Below, piece by piece: positions 52,653-61,394 of a stretch of DNA of 64,000 nt. Position 1 is the first letter of the stretch. Each line of letters begins with the position of its first letter. Location: positions 62,001-126,000 of the forward strand of contig NZ_JAIGNO010000008.1 of NCBI RefSeq assembly GCF_019711515.1. Direction: 5' to 3'. The notes under the pieces are model-generated. The model ran no database searches. It was not told where the DNA came from and worked only from the letters and a program-made list of their open reading frames with translations. The position numbers and the translations under genes were made by a program. The stretch is from Qipengyuania qiaonensis. Its GTDB lineage: Bacteria; Pseudomonadota; Alphaproteobacteria; Sphingomonadales; Sphingomonadaceae.

Positions 52653-53828
52653 ATGAGCGACCAGGACGAATTCGAGGAACCGGAAACCGAGACGCTGCCA
52701 CTGGATGCGTGGCATCGCCGCAAGGGCGCGCGAATGGTTCCGTTCGCCGGCTATCACATGCCGATCCAGTTCGAAGGGATCGTCGCCGAACATAACTGGA
52801 CGAGACAGCAGGCGGGCCTGTTCGACGTCAGCCACATGGGACAACTGCTGGTTACCGGCGAGAAGGCGGCCGAAGAGCTGGAGAAACTGCTTCCGGGGGC
52901 GATCGCCTCGCTGAAGCCGGGCAAAGTCCGCTACTCGCTGCTGGTAGACGAGAATGGCGGCATTCTCGACGATCTCATGGTCACCAACGCGACGCCCTGG
53001 ATCGAGGGCGACGAAGAGGCCGGCTCCGAAGGCCGTTGGGGTGAACCGGCCTATTACCTCGTCGTCAACGGCGCGACCAAGTGGGACGACATCGGTCATT
53101 TGCGTGAGTTTATCGATGATGAAGTAACACTAACCCACATGGACGAGCATGCGCTTATCGCGTTGCAGGGGCCCAATGCGGCCACTGCGCTCAACCGCGT
53201 GATGCGCAATGTCATCGACGACATGGTGTTTATGGAGAGCGTGACGCATGATTTCGGCGAATGGCCACTGCGCATCACGCGCTCGGGCTATACCGGCGAG
53301 GATGGGTTCGAGATATCGGTCCCCGCCGAGTTCGCCGAAGCGCTTGCAGACCGGCTGTGCGCGGAAATCGAGGTGCGCCCGATCGGCCTCGGCGCGCGCG
53401 ATAGCCTGCGCCTCGAAGCGGGTCTGCCGCTCTATGGCCACGACATCACCGCCGAAACCGATCCCGTCTCTGCAGATCTCGGCTTCGCGCTGACCAAGCG
53501 CCGCCGGGAGGAAGGCGGCTGGATGGGTCATGATAAAGTGATGAAGGTGCTCGAAGATGGTCCCGCTCAGAAGCGCGTCGGGCTTGCCATCGAAGGCCGC
53601 ATGCCCGCCCGCGAGGGAGCGCTGGTCTATTCCGGCAACGAGCAGGTTGGCCGCATCACTTCGGGTGGTTTCTCGCCTACGCTCGAGCGGCCCATTGCCA
53701 TGGGCTACCTTGATACTGCGCTCACCGCCGAGGGAACGGAACTCGAGGTCGAGGTTCGTAACAAGAGACTGCCCGCGAAGGTCGCATCGCTGCCCTTCGT
53801 CCCCCATCGCTATCACAGAGGGAAATGA
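52653..53828 (+). CDS. gcvT: Aminomethyltransferase, glycine-cleavage T protein
   Basis: ATG 52653 is preceded by the weak ribosome site GGGATAG and lies downstream of the glycine riboswitch. The 391-residue protein has the T-protein fold: [45 protein letters not shown], and [11 protein letters not shown] with the folate-contacting residues. The C-terminal barrel ends [10 protein letters not shown]. It transfers the methylene group from the H-protein-bound intermediate to THF, giving 5,10-methylene-THF (substrate of metF upstream) and ammonia. A short acidic insertion ([14 protein letters not shown], about residues 117-131) lengthens one loop relative to usual T proteins. Confidence 0.95.
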   Translation: MSDQDEFEEPETETLPLDAWHRRKGARMVPFAGYHMPIQFEGIVAEHNWTRQQAGLFDVSHMGQLLVTGEKAAEELEKLLPGAIASLKPGKVRYSLLVDENGGILDDLMVTNATPWIEGDEEAGSEGRWGEPAYYLVVNGATKWDDIGHLREFIDDEVTLTHMDEHALIALQGPNAATALNRVMRNVIDDMVFMESVTHDFGEWPLRITRSGYTGEDGFEISVPAEFAEALADRLCAEIEVRPIGLGARDSLRLEAGLPLYGHDITAETDPVSADLGFALTKRRREEGGWMGHDKVMKVLEDGPAQKRVGLAIEGRMPAREGALVYSGNEQVGRITSGGFSPTLERPIAMGYLDTALTAEGTELEVEVRNKRLPAKVASLPFVPHRYHRGK

Positions 53829-53833
53829 CAGTA

Positions 53834-54205
53834 ATGGCTCGATACTTCACCGATGAGCACGAATGGATCGACGTCGAGGGAGACACCGCGACCGTCGGCA
53901 TCACCGACTACGCGCAAGGCCAACTGGGTGACATTGTCTTCGTCGAACTGCCCGATGCCGGCACCGCGATCGATAAGGCCAAGGACGCCGCTGTGGTGGA
54001 AAGCGTCAAAGCGGCGAGCGACGTCTACGCTCCGATTAGCGGTGAGGTGATTGAAACCAACAGCTCGCTCGAAGCTGATCCGGCGCTGGTCAACACCTCG
54101 CCCGAACAGGACGGTTGGTTCTTCAAGATGACCATCGGCGACAGCTCGCAGCTCGAAGGCTTGATGGACGAGGCGGCCTATAAGAGCTTTTGCGACGGGC
54201 TCTAG
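53834..54205 (+). CDS. gcvH: Glycine-cleavage H protein
   Basis: The 123-residue protein starts [12 protein letters not shown], the usual H-protein opening, so ATG 53834 is chosen; ATG 53825, three codons earlier and overlapping the gcvT stop, is an alternative. The lipoylated lysine is Lys59 in [19 protein letters not shown]. It shuttles the aminomethyl group between P and T proteins and is re-oxidised by the L protein, whose gene is not in the window. Its length and motifs are normal. A palindromic repeat element separates it from gcvPA. Confidence 0.95.
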   Translation: MARYFTDEHEWIDVEGDTATVGITDYAQGQLGDIVFVELPDAGTAIDKAKDAAVVESVKAASDVYAPISGEVIETNSSLEADPALVNTSPEQDGWFFKMTIGDSSQLEGLMDEAAYKSFCDGL

Positions 54206-54206
54206 T

Positions 54207-54287
54207 CGTCACCCCAGCGCAAGCTGGGTTCGGTTTCAGTAATGTCCGGCTTGGCGGACAGCGATCCCAGCTTGAGCTGGGATGACG
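54207..54287. repeat. REP-like palindromic element between gcvH and gcvPA
   Basis: The left arm CGTCACCCCAGCGCAAGCTG and following GG (54207-54228) matches the reverse complement of the right arm at 54266-54287 at 20 of 22 bases. Each arm is itself a small palindrome (CCCAGC..GCTGGG), and a third hairpin (TGTCCG/CGGACA, about 54244-54260) fills the middle. It lies inside the gcv operon, so it is transcribed and could set differential stability of gcvTH and gcvP mRNA. Confidence 0.65.
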
Positions 54288-54297
54288 GGATATTGAG

Positions 54298-55665
54298 ATG
54301 CGCTACCTACCCCTGACCGATAGTGACCGTTCGGCAATGCTCGATGTAATCGGCGCTCCCGACATCGACGCATTGTTCCTCGACGTGCCCGAAGAAGCCC
54401 GGATCTCCGGTCCGATCGAAGGCCTGCCGATGCACGCCAGCGAAATGGCGGTCGAGAAGCACATGCGGCGGTTGTCGAAGAAGAACCTGGCAGCGGCGGA
54501 CGCGGCCTTCTTCCTTGGCGCAGGCGCCTACAAGCATCACATTCCGGCGAGTGTCGACCACATTATCCAGCGCGGCGAGTTTCTGACAGCCTATACTCCC
54601 TATCAGCCGGAAATCGCGCAGGGCACGCTGCAGATGCTGTTCGAATTCCAGACGCAGGTTGCGCGGCTCTATGGCTGCGCGGTGGCCAATGCCTCGATGT
54701 ACGATGGTTCGACCGCCTGCTGGGAAGCGGTGGCGATGGCTAGCCGCATCGCGAGGGGCAAGAAGCGCAAGGTCGTGCTCTCCGGGGCGCTGCATCCGCA
54801 TTACGCCGAGGTCGTGAGGACCATGGCGAAGTTTACGGACGACGAGATTGCCGGTGCGCCGCCGAGCCTGACCGCCAAGCCCGACGATGAGGGCCTCATA
54901 GCTCGCATCGATGAAGATACGAGTTGCGTCGTGGTACAATATCCCGATATCCTGGGCCGCTTGCCCGATATCGCCAAAATTGCCGAGGCCGCGCACGAGA
55001 GGGGTGCTCTGCTGATCGCGGTCAACACCGAACCCGTTGCGCTTGGCGCGGTCAAGTCGCCGGGCGAGCTCGGCGCGGACATCGTCGTCGGTGAAGGCCA
55101 GTCGATCGGTGTCGGTCTGCAGTTCGGCGGTCCTTATCTCGGCCTCTTTGCCGTGCGCGACGAGAAGCACGTCCGCATGATGCCCGGCCGCCTGTGCGGC
55201 GAGACCGTGGACGCGGAGGGCAAGCGCGGCTTCGTGCTGACGCTCTCGACCCGCGAACAGCATATCCGCCGCGAGAAGGCGACCTCAAACATCTGCACCA
55301 ATTCGGGTCTCTGCGCGCTGGCCTTCAATGTCCACATGACATTGCTTGGCGAGAAGGGGCTGCGCCGTCTGGCGATGGAGAACCATCGGCTCGCCTGCCT
55401 GGCTGCTGACCGGCTGGCGAAAGTACCTGGCGTGAAGGTGCTCAACGATGCTTTCTTCAACGAGTTCACCCTGCTGCTCGACGGCGATGCGCGTGCGATC
55501 GTGCGGAAGCTGACCAAGCAGAATATCCTCGCGGGCGTATCGCTCGGACGTCTTTTCCCGGGGAATGACGGTCTCACCAACGGCTTGCTGGTGGCAGTGA
55601 CCGAAACGACTACGGAGGAGGACGTGGAAACGCTTGCCGCTGCCCTTGAGGAGGTGCTGGCATGA
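54298..55665 (+). CDS. gcvPA: Glycine dehydrogenase (decarboxylating), subunit 1
   Basis: The 455-residue protein is the N-terminal half of P protein in the two-subunit form. It shows MRYLPLTDSDRSAML, FLGAGAYKHHIPASVDHI, EFLTAYTPYQPEIAQGTLQ, YDGSTACWEA and LCGETVDAEGKRGFVLTLST. It has the PLP-transferase fold but not the Schiff-base lysine, which is in subunit 2. It binds at the active-site interface of the alpha2beta2 enzyme that decarboxylates glycine. ATG 54298 follows the repeat element by ten bases, and its stop overlaps the gcvPB start (ATGA). The split form is usual in alphaproteobacteria of this group. Confidence 0.95.
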   Translation: MRYLPLTDSDRSAMLDVIGAPDIDALFLDVPEEARISGPIEGLPMHASEMAVEKHMRRLSKKNLAAADAAFFLGAGAYKHHIPASVDHIIQRGEFLTAYTPYQPEIAQGTLQMLFEFQTQVARLYGCAVANASMYDGSTACWEAVAMASRIARGKKRKVVLSGALHPHYAEVVRTMAKFTDDEIAGAPPSLTAKPDDEGLIARIDEDTSCVVVQYPDILGRLPDIAKIAEAAHERGALLIAVNTEPVALGAVKSPGELGADIVVGEGQSIGVGLQFGGPYLGLFAVRDEKHVRMMPGRLCGETVDAEGKRGFVLTLSTREQHIRREKATSNICTNSGLCALAFNVHMTLLGEKGLRRLAMENHRLACLAADRLAKVPGVKVLNDAFFNEFTLLLDGDARAIVRKLTKQNILAGVSLGRLFPGNDGLTNGLLVAVTETTTEEDVETLAAALEEVLA

Positions 55666-57296
55666 GCGCGCCCAATGCATCCGGCTGGAAACCCGGAACA
55701 CCCGTCGAAGGCCACAACGCGATGAGCGGCCCCGATACAGCTACGGGCAACCGCGCGCTGATGCTGGAGGAGCCGCTCTTGTTCGAGATCGGTCATATCG
55801 AGACTACGGGGGTCGATTTCGACTTTGCCGGCAAGCTCGACCTCGCGGGCGTCGAGCAGCCTCAGCCGCCTAGTCCAGCGCCATCTTCGCGCCTTGGAGG
55901 ATTCGAAAGAACAGAGCCGATTGGGCTGCCCGGCCTCTCGGAGCCTGAAACCGTTCGCCATTACACGCGCCTGTCCCGCCAGAACTACGCGATCGATCTC
56001 GGCCTCTTCCCGCTCGGTTCTTGCACCATGAAGCACAACCCCCGCCTCAACGAGAAGATCGCGCGCATGCCCGGCTTTGCCGACGTCCACCCGTTGCAGC
56101 CGGTCGACACGGTGCGCGGTGCGCTGGAAGTGATCAACGAACTGGCCTTCTGGCTGATCCATCTCACCGGCATGCATGGCGTCGCCATGAGCCCCAAGGC
56201 CGGAGCTCACGGCGAATTGTGCGGAATCCTGTGCATTCGCGCGGCTCTCGAAGCCCGGGGGGATGCGCGCGAGGTCATTCTCGTCCCCGAAAGCGCGCAC
56301 GGCACCAATCCCGCTACCGCGGCTTTCGCGGGCTACAAGGTGGAGGACATCCCGGCGACGCCGGAGGGCCGCGTGGATCTCGAAGCGCTCAAGGCTCGTC
56401 TCGGACCCGATGTCGCGGGCGTGATGATCACCAACCCGAACACCTGCGGCCTGTTCGAGCGCGATATGAAGGCGATCTCCGATGCGGTCCACGAAGCGGG
56501 TGGCTTCGTCTATTGCGACGGTGCGAACTTCAACGCCATTGTCGGCAAGGTTCGCCCTGGCGATCTGGGCGTCGATGCCATGCACATCAATCTGCACAAG
56601 ACTTTCTCGACCCCGCATGGCGGCGGGGGACCGGGCTCGGGCCCGGTGGTGCTGTCCGAAGCGCTGAGTCCGTTTGGCCCGCTGCCTTATACGGCGCGTA
56701 CCGGAGATGGGGTCGTTCATCTCGTCGAGGAAGAGGACGCCGAGAGTTTCGCCAAGGAGCATTTTGGCGGGCCGTTGCAGCATTTCGGCCGCATGACGGC
56801 TTTCCACGGCCAGATGGGCATGTTCACCCGGGCGCTGAGCTATATCCTCAGCCATGGGGCCGATGGCCTCAAGCAAGTTGCGGAGGACGCCGTTCTCAAC
56901 GCGAATTATGTGCTGCGCAGCCTCGACGGCGTGCTCGATGCTCCATTCGGGCCGAGCGGGCCATGCATGCATGAGGCGCTGTTCAGCGATAAGGGCTTTG
57001 CCGATGGTCTCTCGACGCTGGATCTCGCCAAGGCGCTGATCGACGAGGGCTATCACCCGATGACAATGTATTTTCCGCTGGTCGTTCACGGCGCGATGCT
57101 GGTCGAGCCAACCGAGACCGAGAGCAAGGCCGCGCTGGACCAGTTCATTGTGGCCCTGCGCAGCGTGGCGGAGCGCGCCAAGGCCGGAGACGAAAGCCTC
57201 AGGACCGCCCCTCATTACGCCCCGCGGCGGCGGCTCGACGAAACGCTGGCCGCGCGCAGGCCGATGCTGGCTTGGAACGATCCCGATTTGGCATGA
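55662..57296 (+). CDS. gcvPB: Glycine dehydrogenase (decarboxylating), subunit 2
   Basis: The 544-residue catalytic half has YTRLSRQNYAIDLGLFPLGS, AHGELCGILCIRAAL, VPESAHGTNPATAAFAGYKV and HINLHKTFSTPHGGGGPGSG with Lys313 as the PLP lysine. With subunit 1 it decarboxylates glycine and loads the aminomethyl group on GcvH. The N-terminal 75 residues include a Pro-rich, poorly conserved stretch (GVEQPQPPSPAPSSRLGG) that is probably a flexible extension. The gene closes the riboswitch-controlled operon. The next gene, a flippase, converges on it after eight bases. Confidence 0.95.
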   Translation: MSAPNASGWKPGTPVEGHNAMSGPDTATGNRALMLEEPLLFEIGHIETTGVDFDFAGKLDLAGVEQPQPPSPAPSSRLGGFERTEPIGLPGLSEPETVRHYTRLSRQNYAIDLGLFPLGSCTMKHNPRLNEKIARMPGFADVHPLQPVDTVRGALEVINELAFWLIHLTGMHGVAMSPKAGAHGELCGILCIRAALEARGDAREVILVPESAHGTNPATAAFAGYKVEDIPATPEGRVDLEALKARLGPDVAGVMITNPNTCGLFERDMKAISDAVHEAGGFVYCDGANFNAIVGKVRPGDLGVDAMHINLHKTFSTPHGGGGPGSGPVVLSEALSPFGPLPYTARTGDGVVHLVEEEDAESFAKEHFGGPLQHFGRMTAFHGQMGMFTRALSYILSHGADGLKQVAEDAVLNANYVLRSLDGVLDAPFGPSGPCMHEALFSDKGFADGLSTLDLAKALIDEGYHPMTMYFPLVVHGAMLVEPTETESKAALDQFIVALRSVAERAKAGDESLRTAPHYAPRRRLDETLAARRPMLAWNDPDLA

Positions 57297-57304
57297 AGAG
57301 TCTC

Positions 57305-58576
57305 TCAGCCCCTTGGCGGCAATTCGGGTTTGGGCTTCACCGTGATGGTGATCTGGGCGAGCGAGATGATCGCGACCCAGAACCCGATCACGGATAGTGC
57401 ACTGGAACCTAAAACGGTTAGGGCTGCGCCCTTCAGCCCGTTCCAGCCCATCGCCACCTCCAACAGCGCCAGGGACAATAGGGTCGGTACCGCTCGCATG
57501 ACGAATGCCGTTCCTGCGCGGCCTGCGCTGACCAACAAGGATTCAAGGCTCGCGCCGACAAGTTCGATTGCACCCCCTATGGCGAGAATGACCATCGCCC
57601 AATAGACTACACCGAATTCGTCTCCCGCGATTACATCGAGCGCCCACCGACCGAAGAACAGGGTTACCAACACCGCCAGTACCCCGGCCACCAGGGCGAT
57701 ATTGGCCATGCGGCGGGCCATGTCATGAGCGGTGTCCTGCGCGTGGACAAGCTCCGGATAGATGGCTTTCGAGACCGCTTGCGCCAAACTTACAAGCGCT
57801 TGTCCCAGTTGGCTGGCGACGCGGAACCCACCTGCTGCAGTCTCGCCGCCGATCGCGCCGACCAGCAGGATCAGCACCTGTTTCGCACCGACATTGAGGC
57901 TGCCCGACATGTTGGTCGACCAAACGAAACGCCAGGCACCCGGGTGCGCGGCGGGGATATGCTTCAGGCTGATGCGCGTAAGGTCGATACGCTCCAACCG
58001 GCCCGCGGCGATCCAAAGAGCTAGGGCTACCGCAATCTCCGCGGCGGCCCACGCAAAGACGAAGCCGCTGACCGTCGGCATGGCGATGGCGGCAAGCACT
58101 GCTCCGGCGGCGCGAACGATCGGCTGGACCGTCTCGGCTGCCGTGGCCGTGGCATAAGCGAAGCGCAGTCGCAGAATGCCGATAGGCGTTGTGCGGATCG
58201 CCAGTAGCGAGATCACGCAATAGCCGAACGCAATGGGCAGCAGGTCGGGAGGCAGCGGCAACCATAAGGGGGCAGTCGAGACCAGCACCGCCGCGAGTAC
58301 GAGGCCGAGCAGGACCGAAAGCATGTCGAGCGCGATGGCGAATCCGGTCGCGTCGGCCGGGCCGTCCGCTTCCGCACCCCAGCGGACCACGAACTGCCAG
58401 GTCTGGAAATTGGCAAGGCCGGTGACTGTTTGCCCCAGCGCGAGGATGATTGCGAAGTAGCCGAAGCCGTCCAGTCCCAGCGTCCGCGTCGCAAGTGCCA
58501 GATAAACGATACTCAGCACGGCATTGACGCCGCGCCCCGTCAGGAGCCAGCCGATATTGCGGATCAGGCGCTGCAT
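57305..58576 (-). CDS. Lipid-linked polysaccharide flippase (MOP/Wzx family), second copy
   Basis: The 423-residue protein begins MQRLIRNIGWLLTGRGVNAV and shows about 12 to 14 membrane segments, the Polysacc_synt pattern. It differs clearly from the flippase at 735 in sequence. It sits 16 bases after the nucleotidyltransferase gene on the same strand, far from the EPS locus. Its role is presumably translocation of another lipid-linked glycan, for example a lipopolysaccharide repeat or a glycolipid head group. No glycosyltransferase lies next to it. Substrate unknown. Confidence 0.82.
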   Translation of the reverse strand: MQRLIRNIGWLLTGRGVNAVLSIVYLALATRTLGLDGFGYFAIILALGQTVTGLANFQTWQFVVRWGAEADGPADATGFAIALDMLSVLLGLVLAAVLVSTAPLWLPLPPDLLPIAFGYCVISLLAIRTTPIGILRLRFAYATATAAETVQPIVRAAGAVLAAIAMPTVSGFVFAWAAAEIAVALALWIAAGRLERIDLTRISLKHIPAAHPGAWRFVWSTNMSGSLNVGAKQVLILLVGAIGGETAAGGFRVASQLGQALVSLAQAVSKAIYPELVHAQDTAHDMARRMANIALVAGVLAVLVTLFFGRWALDVIAGDEFGVVYWAMVILAIGGAIELVGASLESLLVSAGRAGTAFVMRAVPTLLSLALLEVAMGWNGLKGAALTVLGSSALSVIGFWVAIISLAQITITVKPKPELPPRG

Positions 58577-58592
58577 AGTGCCGGTGTCGGCG

Positions 58593-59402
58593 TCAGGCTG
58601 TCGCGAGCCGCTTCAACAGCAGCTTTTCGGTGACTTGGAATGTGCGCTCGTTGTCCACGTCGATGGCACAGTAACCGTGGCTCATCTCGATCGGGATCAT
58701 AGCAAAGCCGAACCGGCGCGAGACCTGCGCGAAGATTTTCTCCTTGGTGCCCCAGCCGAGGAAGAAGCGGATCAGGTTGATCACACCGAATGCTTTGGCG
58801 ATCCGTTTGGGGTACTTCACGAATTGCCCACCGCCCCGCATGATCTCGGCAGCTGCGAGAGCCTGGGCATTCCCGATCCAATAAGCATTGCAATTCGAAT
58901 AGCCGCCGTCGGAGAATTCGTAGAACTTTGCCTGGCCGTGCGGATCGGCGGCCATCACGTTTTCCTTGCGCGCCAAGGCTGCTGCGGCTCCGGCCTGGCT
59001 GGCAATCGCCTTGTCGGCAAATTCGGTGAAATCTTCCGGCAACCACAGGCAATTGTCCGCCGTGGTGATCAGCATCGGATAGGTTACGCCCTCGGCGCCT
59101 GCGAAAACGCTGTCGACGAGGTTGAATGCACCCGGTTTGAACTGCAAGCGCCCATCTTCCATGAGCTTGGCGATCGAGGGGATGGAGGCGATCTCGTCGG
59201 CGTCGTGCGCAACGATGCGAATCTCCCCGATACGTGGGCTCTGCGCCGCATTCATCACCACGCGCTCGATCATCGGCATGCCGCCGACCGGGACCACGCA
59301 CTTCTGGGCAACGCCTGCACGTTCGGCGAGCGGATCGAGAACGCCCGAACGCTTGCCGGCCATGATCAGCGCGGTGACCTTGCCATCGTTTTCACTAGTC
59401 AT
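58593..59402 (-). CDS. Nucleotidyltransferase family protein (MobA-like NTP transferase)
   Basis: ATG 59402 is used because VTALIMAGKRSG, the nucleotide-binding start of the fold, comes eight residues later; an upstream start at 59438 adds 12 residues. The 269-residue protein has the pyrophosphorylase-like signature LIMAGKRSGVLDPLAERAGV followed by QKCVVPVGGMPMIERVV, and a metal-binding Asp in LITTADNCLWLPEDF. It lacks the GxGTR form of sugar-nucleotide pyrophosphorylases and is closer to the MobA/CofC-type group. Its substrate could be a sugar or polyol phosphate activated with CTP or GTP. The flippase gene follows it, so a glycan or phosphoglycan precursor is the likely product. It is divergent from the Nmad3-like gene. 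Confidence 0.72.
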   Translation of the reverse strand: MTSENDGKVTALIMAGKRSGVLDPLAERAGVAQKCVVPVGGMPMIERVVMNAAQSPRIGEIRIVAHDADEIASIPSIAKLMEDGRLQFKPGAFNLVDSVFAGAEGVTYPMLITTADNCLWLPEDFTEFADKAIASQAGAAAALARKENVMAADPHGQAKFYEFSDGGYSNCNAYWIGNAQALAAAEIMRGGGQFVKYPKRIAKAFGVINLIRFFLGWGTKEKIFAQVSRRFGFAMIPIEMSHGYCAIDVDNERTFQVTEKLLLKRLATA

Positions 59403-59467
59403 GGGCGGCCAGATAGGACTGAAAGCTGTGCTTGTCACTGTTCGGCCGTTCGGGCACGTGCGCCCGC

Positions 59468-60190
59468 ATGCGGATCGTCTTTTCTCGCAAGGGTTTCGAT
59501 AGCGCCGCTGGCGGCGGGCCGTCGCCCATAGTGGACGGGAGGCCGGTGAGCTTGCCGATCCCGGCAGGCGCGGCCTCGCGGACGACCTATCGCGATCTCG
59601 GGCTGGCAGAGCAGGCAGAGAGGGCGAGCCGCGGCAAGGTCGGCGCGGACGACCTTTGTCACCATGACCCGATGTTTCTCGACAACGGGATCTGCCTCTT
59701 CGGCCAATGTGGAGCGGCGCAGACGCATCTCGCCAATCGCGGAGTCGGGGTGGGCGATATCTTCCTGTTCTTCGGCCTGTTTCGTGAGAAGGGCGGCGAT
59801 CCCCATCATCGCATATTCGGCTTCCTCGAAGTCGAGCGGATCATCGATCTGGCCGACGGCGTGCCCGGCGATCTGGTCCGGCGCGGCCATCCCCATGCGC
59901 TTGCATTGCATGCCTCGAATAACGTGGTCTACGCAGGTCCGGGTCTGCAGGCGGCGCGGGCGAGTGACGCGCTGCGCCTCACGGTTTCCGGAGGGCCGGT
60001 ATCGCTATGGAACCGGCCGGCGTGGCTGAAAGCGGGCGGCTTGAGTTATCACGACCGCGCCGATCGCTGGCTGCGGGGTGGGCGGCTCAGAAGCGTAGCC
60101 AGAGGTCAGGAATTCGTCGCGGATGTCGGACGAAGAAAAGCTCCGCGCGAGTGGCTGGCGCGGGTATTGTCCGAAATCAGAGCGTCTTGA
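59468..60190 (+). CDS. Nmad3-like (nucleotide modification-associated domain 3) protein
   Basis: ATG 59468 opens MRIVFSRKGFDSAAGGGPSP, which I recognise as the typical start of the Nmad3 family. That family was named for its link to DNA-base modification systems in phages and bacteria. The 240 residues continue with GRPVSLPIP, a conserved HHDPMFLDNG segment, FGQCGAAQTHLANRGVGVGD, FLFFGLFR, and HALALHASNNVVYAG. No signal or membrane segment is present. The protein has no known reaction. It stands alone here between a nucleotidyltransferase (divergent) and mmsB (convergent, 14-base tail overlap), with no phage or restriction gene nearby. The family assignment is from memory of the motif and should be verified. 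Confidence 0.6.
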   Translation: MRIVFSRKGFDSAAGGGPSPIVDGRPVSLPIPAGAASRTTYRDLGLAEQAERASRGKVGADDLCHHDPMFLDNGICLFGQCGAAQTHLANRGVGVGDIFLFFGLFREKGGDPHHRIFGFLEVERIIDLADGVPGDLVRRGHPHALALHASNNVVYAGPGLQAARASDALRLTVSGGPVSLWNRPAWLKAGGLSYHDRADRWLRGGRLRSVARGQEFVADVGRRKAPREWLARVLSEIRAS

Positions 60191-61043
60191 TGATCGCCGA
60201 AAAATCGAGCCCGGCATTGTCCTTGGCGAACTGCTCGTAAAGCTCCCCGGCGTGGCGACCGAGTGGGATGGAAGCATCGGCGGTCTGTGCCGCTTCCATC
60301 GCAAGGCGCAGGTCCTTGAGCATCAGTCCTGTAGCAAAGCCGCCCTGATAATCCTTGTCCGCCGGGCTTTCGACGCCGACACCGGGCATCGGAGTATAGG
60401 CGTTCAAGGACCAGCAATAGCCCGAGGACTGGCTGGAAATCTCGTAGAATTTCTGCGGGTCGAGGCCGAGCTTTTCAGCCATTTTCATGGCTTCCGCTGT
60501 GCCGATCATCGAGATGGCGAGCAGCATGTTGTTGCAGATCTTGGCGGTCTGGCCCGCGCCTGCATCGCCCGCGTGAATCACGGCCTTGCCCATGGCGTTC
60601 AGCACCGCTTCGGCGCGCCGGAAAGCCGTGTCCGTGCCGCCGACCATAAAGGTGAGCGTACCGCCATTGGCTGCCGCGATCCCGCCCGAAACAGGGGCGT
60701 CGACCATGTCGTAACCTGCGTCAATCGAGCGTATAATTACGTCCCGAGCAGTCGCTACATCGATGGTCGAACAGTCGACGAACACCGCACCGTCCGGCGC
60801 TTTCCCGATTACGCTGCCTTCATAGACCGATTTCACGATCTGGCCGTTGGGCAGCATCGTCACGACCGCTTCGACGCCCATTACGGCTTCGGCGGCATCG
60901 GTAAAGGGTGTGCAGCCATTGTCCCTGGCCGTCGCAAGCGCTTCTTCGCTGAGATCGAAGGCGTTCACCTCGTGCCCCGCCTTGACGAGGTTGGCGGCCA
61001 TCCCGCCGCCCATATTGCCGAGGCCGATGAAGGCGATTTTCAT
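60177..61043 (-). CDS. mmsB: 3-hydroxyisobutyrate dehydrogenase
   Basis: The 288-residue protein has the beta-hydroxyacid dehydrogenase layout: MKIAFIGLGNMGGGMAANLV for NAD binding, DCSTIDVATARDV, DAPVSGGIAAANGGTLTFMV as substrate motif, and the catalytic Lys in AGQTAKICNNML. It oxidises 3-hydroxyisobutyrate to methylmalonate semialdehyde in valine breakdown. It is last in the minus-strand operon with the hydratase and hydrolase genes, and its start overlaps the small membrane-protein gene by four bases. The methylmalonate-semialdehyde dehydrogenase gene usually paired with it is not seen and may lie upstream, beyond the window end. Confidence 0.93.
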   Translation of the reverse strand: MKIAFIGLGNMGGGMAANLVKAGHEVNAFDLSEEALATARDNGCTPFTDAAEAVMGVEAVVTMLPNGQIVKSVYEGSVIGKAPDGAVFVDCSTIDVATARDVIIRSIDAGYDMVDAPVSGGIAAANGGTLTFMVGGTDTAFRRAEAVLNAMGKAVIHAGDAGAGQTAKICNNMLLAISMIGTAEAMKMAEKLGLDPQKFYEISSQSSGYCWSLNAYTPMPGVGVESPADKDYQGGFATGLMLKDLRLAMEAAQTADASIPLGRHAGELYEQFAKDNAGLDFSAIIKTL

Positions 61044-61393
61044 ATCAGGTCATCCATGTGCTTGTTATCGCCGAGCAAGATCGACGCGGTGTCGCCATCG
61101 TGTTTCCATGCCAGGTAAGTGAGGTATGGCAGCAGGAAGCCGGCGCCGCCCAAAAACGCGACGAGGGCCAGAGCCAGCCCGGCGACCGAAAAACGATTGC
61201 GCCAAGCCGTCCAGCTTGCCGAGAGAAACAGCATCATCATGAAGTCGAGGTTGAACTGACCGGGCCAGTTCCATCGCATCATGTCGCCGAAGAAAAAGGG
61301 AAACAGGTTGATGCCATATTCGGCGATGACGTGGCCAGTGTAGACGGCCAGAGCGCCCCAAAGGAGCATCAGAAAAAGGTAGAAGGGCTTCAT
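61040..61393 (-). CDS. Small membrane protein of unknown function
   Basis: The 117-residue protein has about three membrane helices: MKPFYLFLMLLWGALAVYTG near the N-terminus, FNLDFMMMLFLSASWTAW, and a longer one spanning GLALALVAFLGGAGFLLPYL. A polar tail (KHDGDTASILLGDNKHMDDL) follows. I do not recognise a function. It overlaps mmsB by four bases and is one base from the enoyl-CoA hydratase gene, so it is co-expressed with valine degradation. Conserved small membrane proteins in this position might be transport or assembly helpers, but nothing in the sequence shows that. Confidence 0.75.
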   Translation of the reverse strand: MKPFYLFLMLLWGALAVYTGHVIAEYGINLFPFFFGDMMRWNWPGQFNLDFMMMLFLSASWTAWRNRFSVAGLALALVAFLGGAGFLLPYLTYLAWKHDGDTASILLGDNKHMDDLI

Positions 61394-61394
61394 C

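Noticed and set aside
55134-57215. 693-codon minus-strand ORF opposite gcvPA/gcvPB
   Set aside because: The plus-strand genes are certain from their PLP motifs and riboswitch context, and the antisense frame shows no family content.
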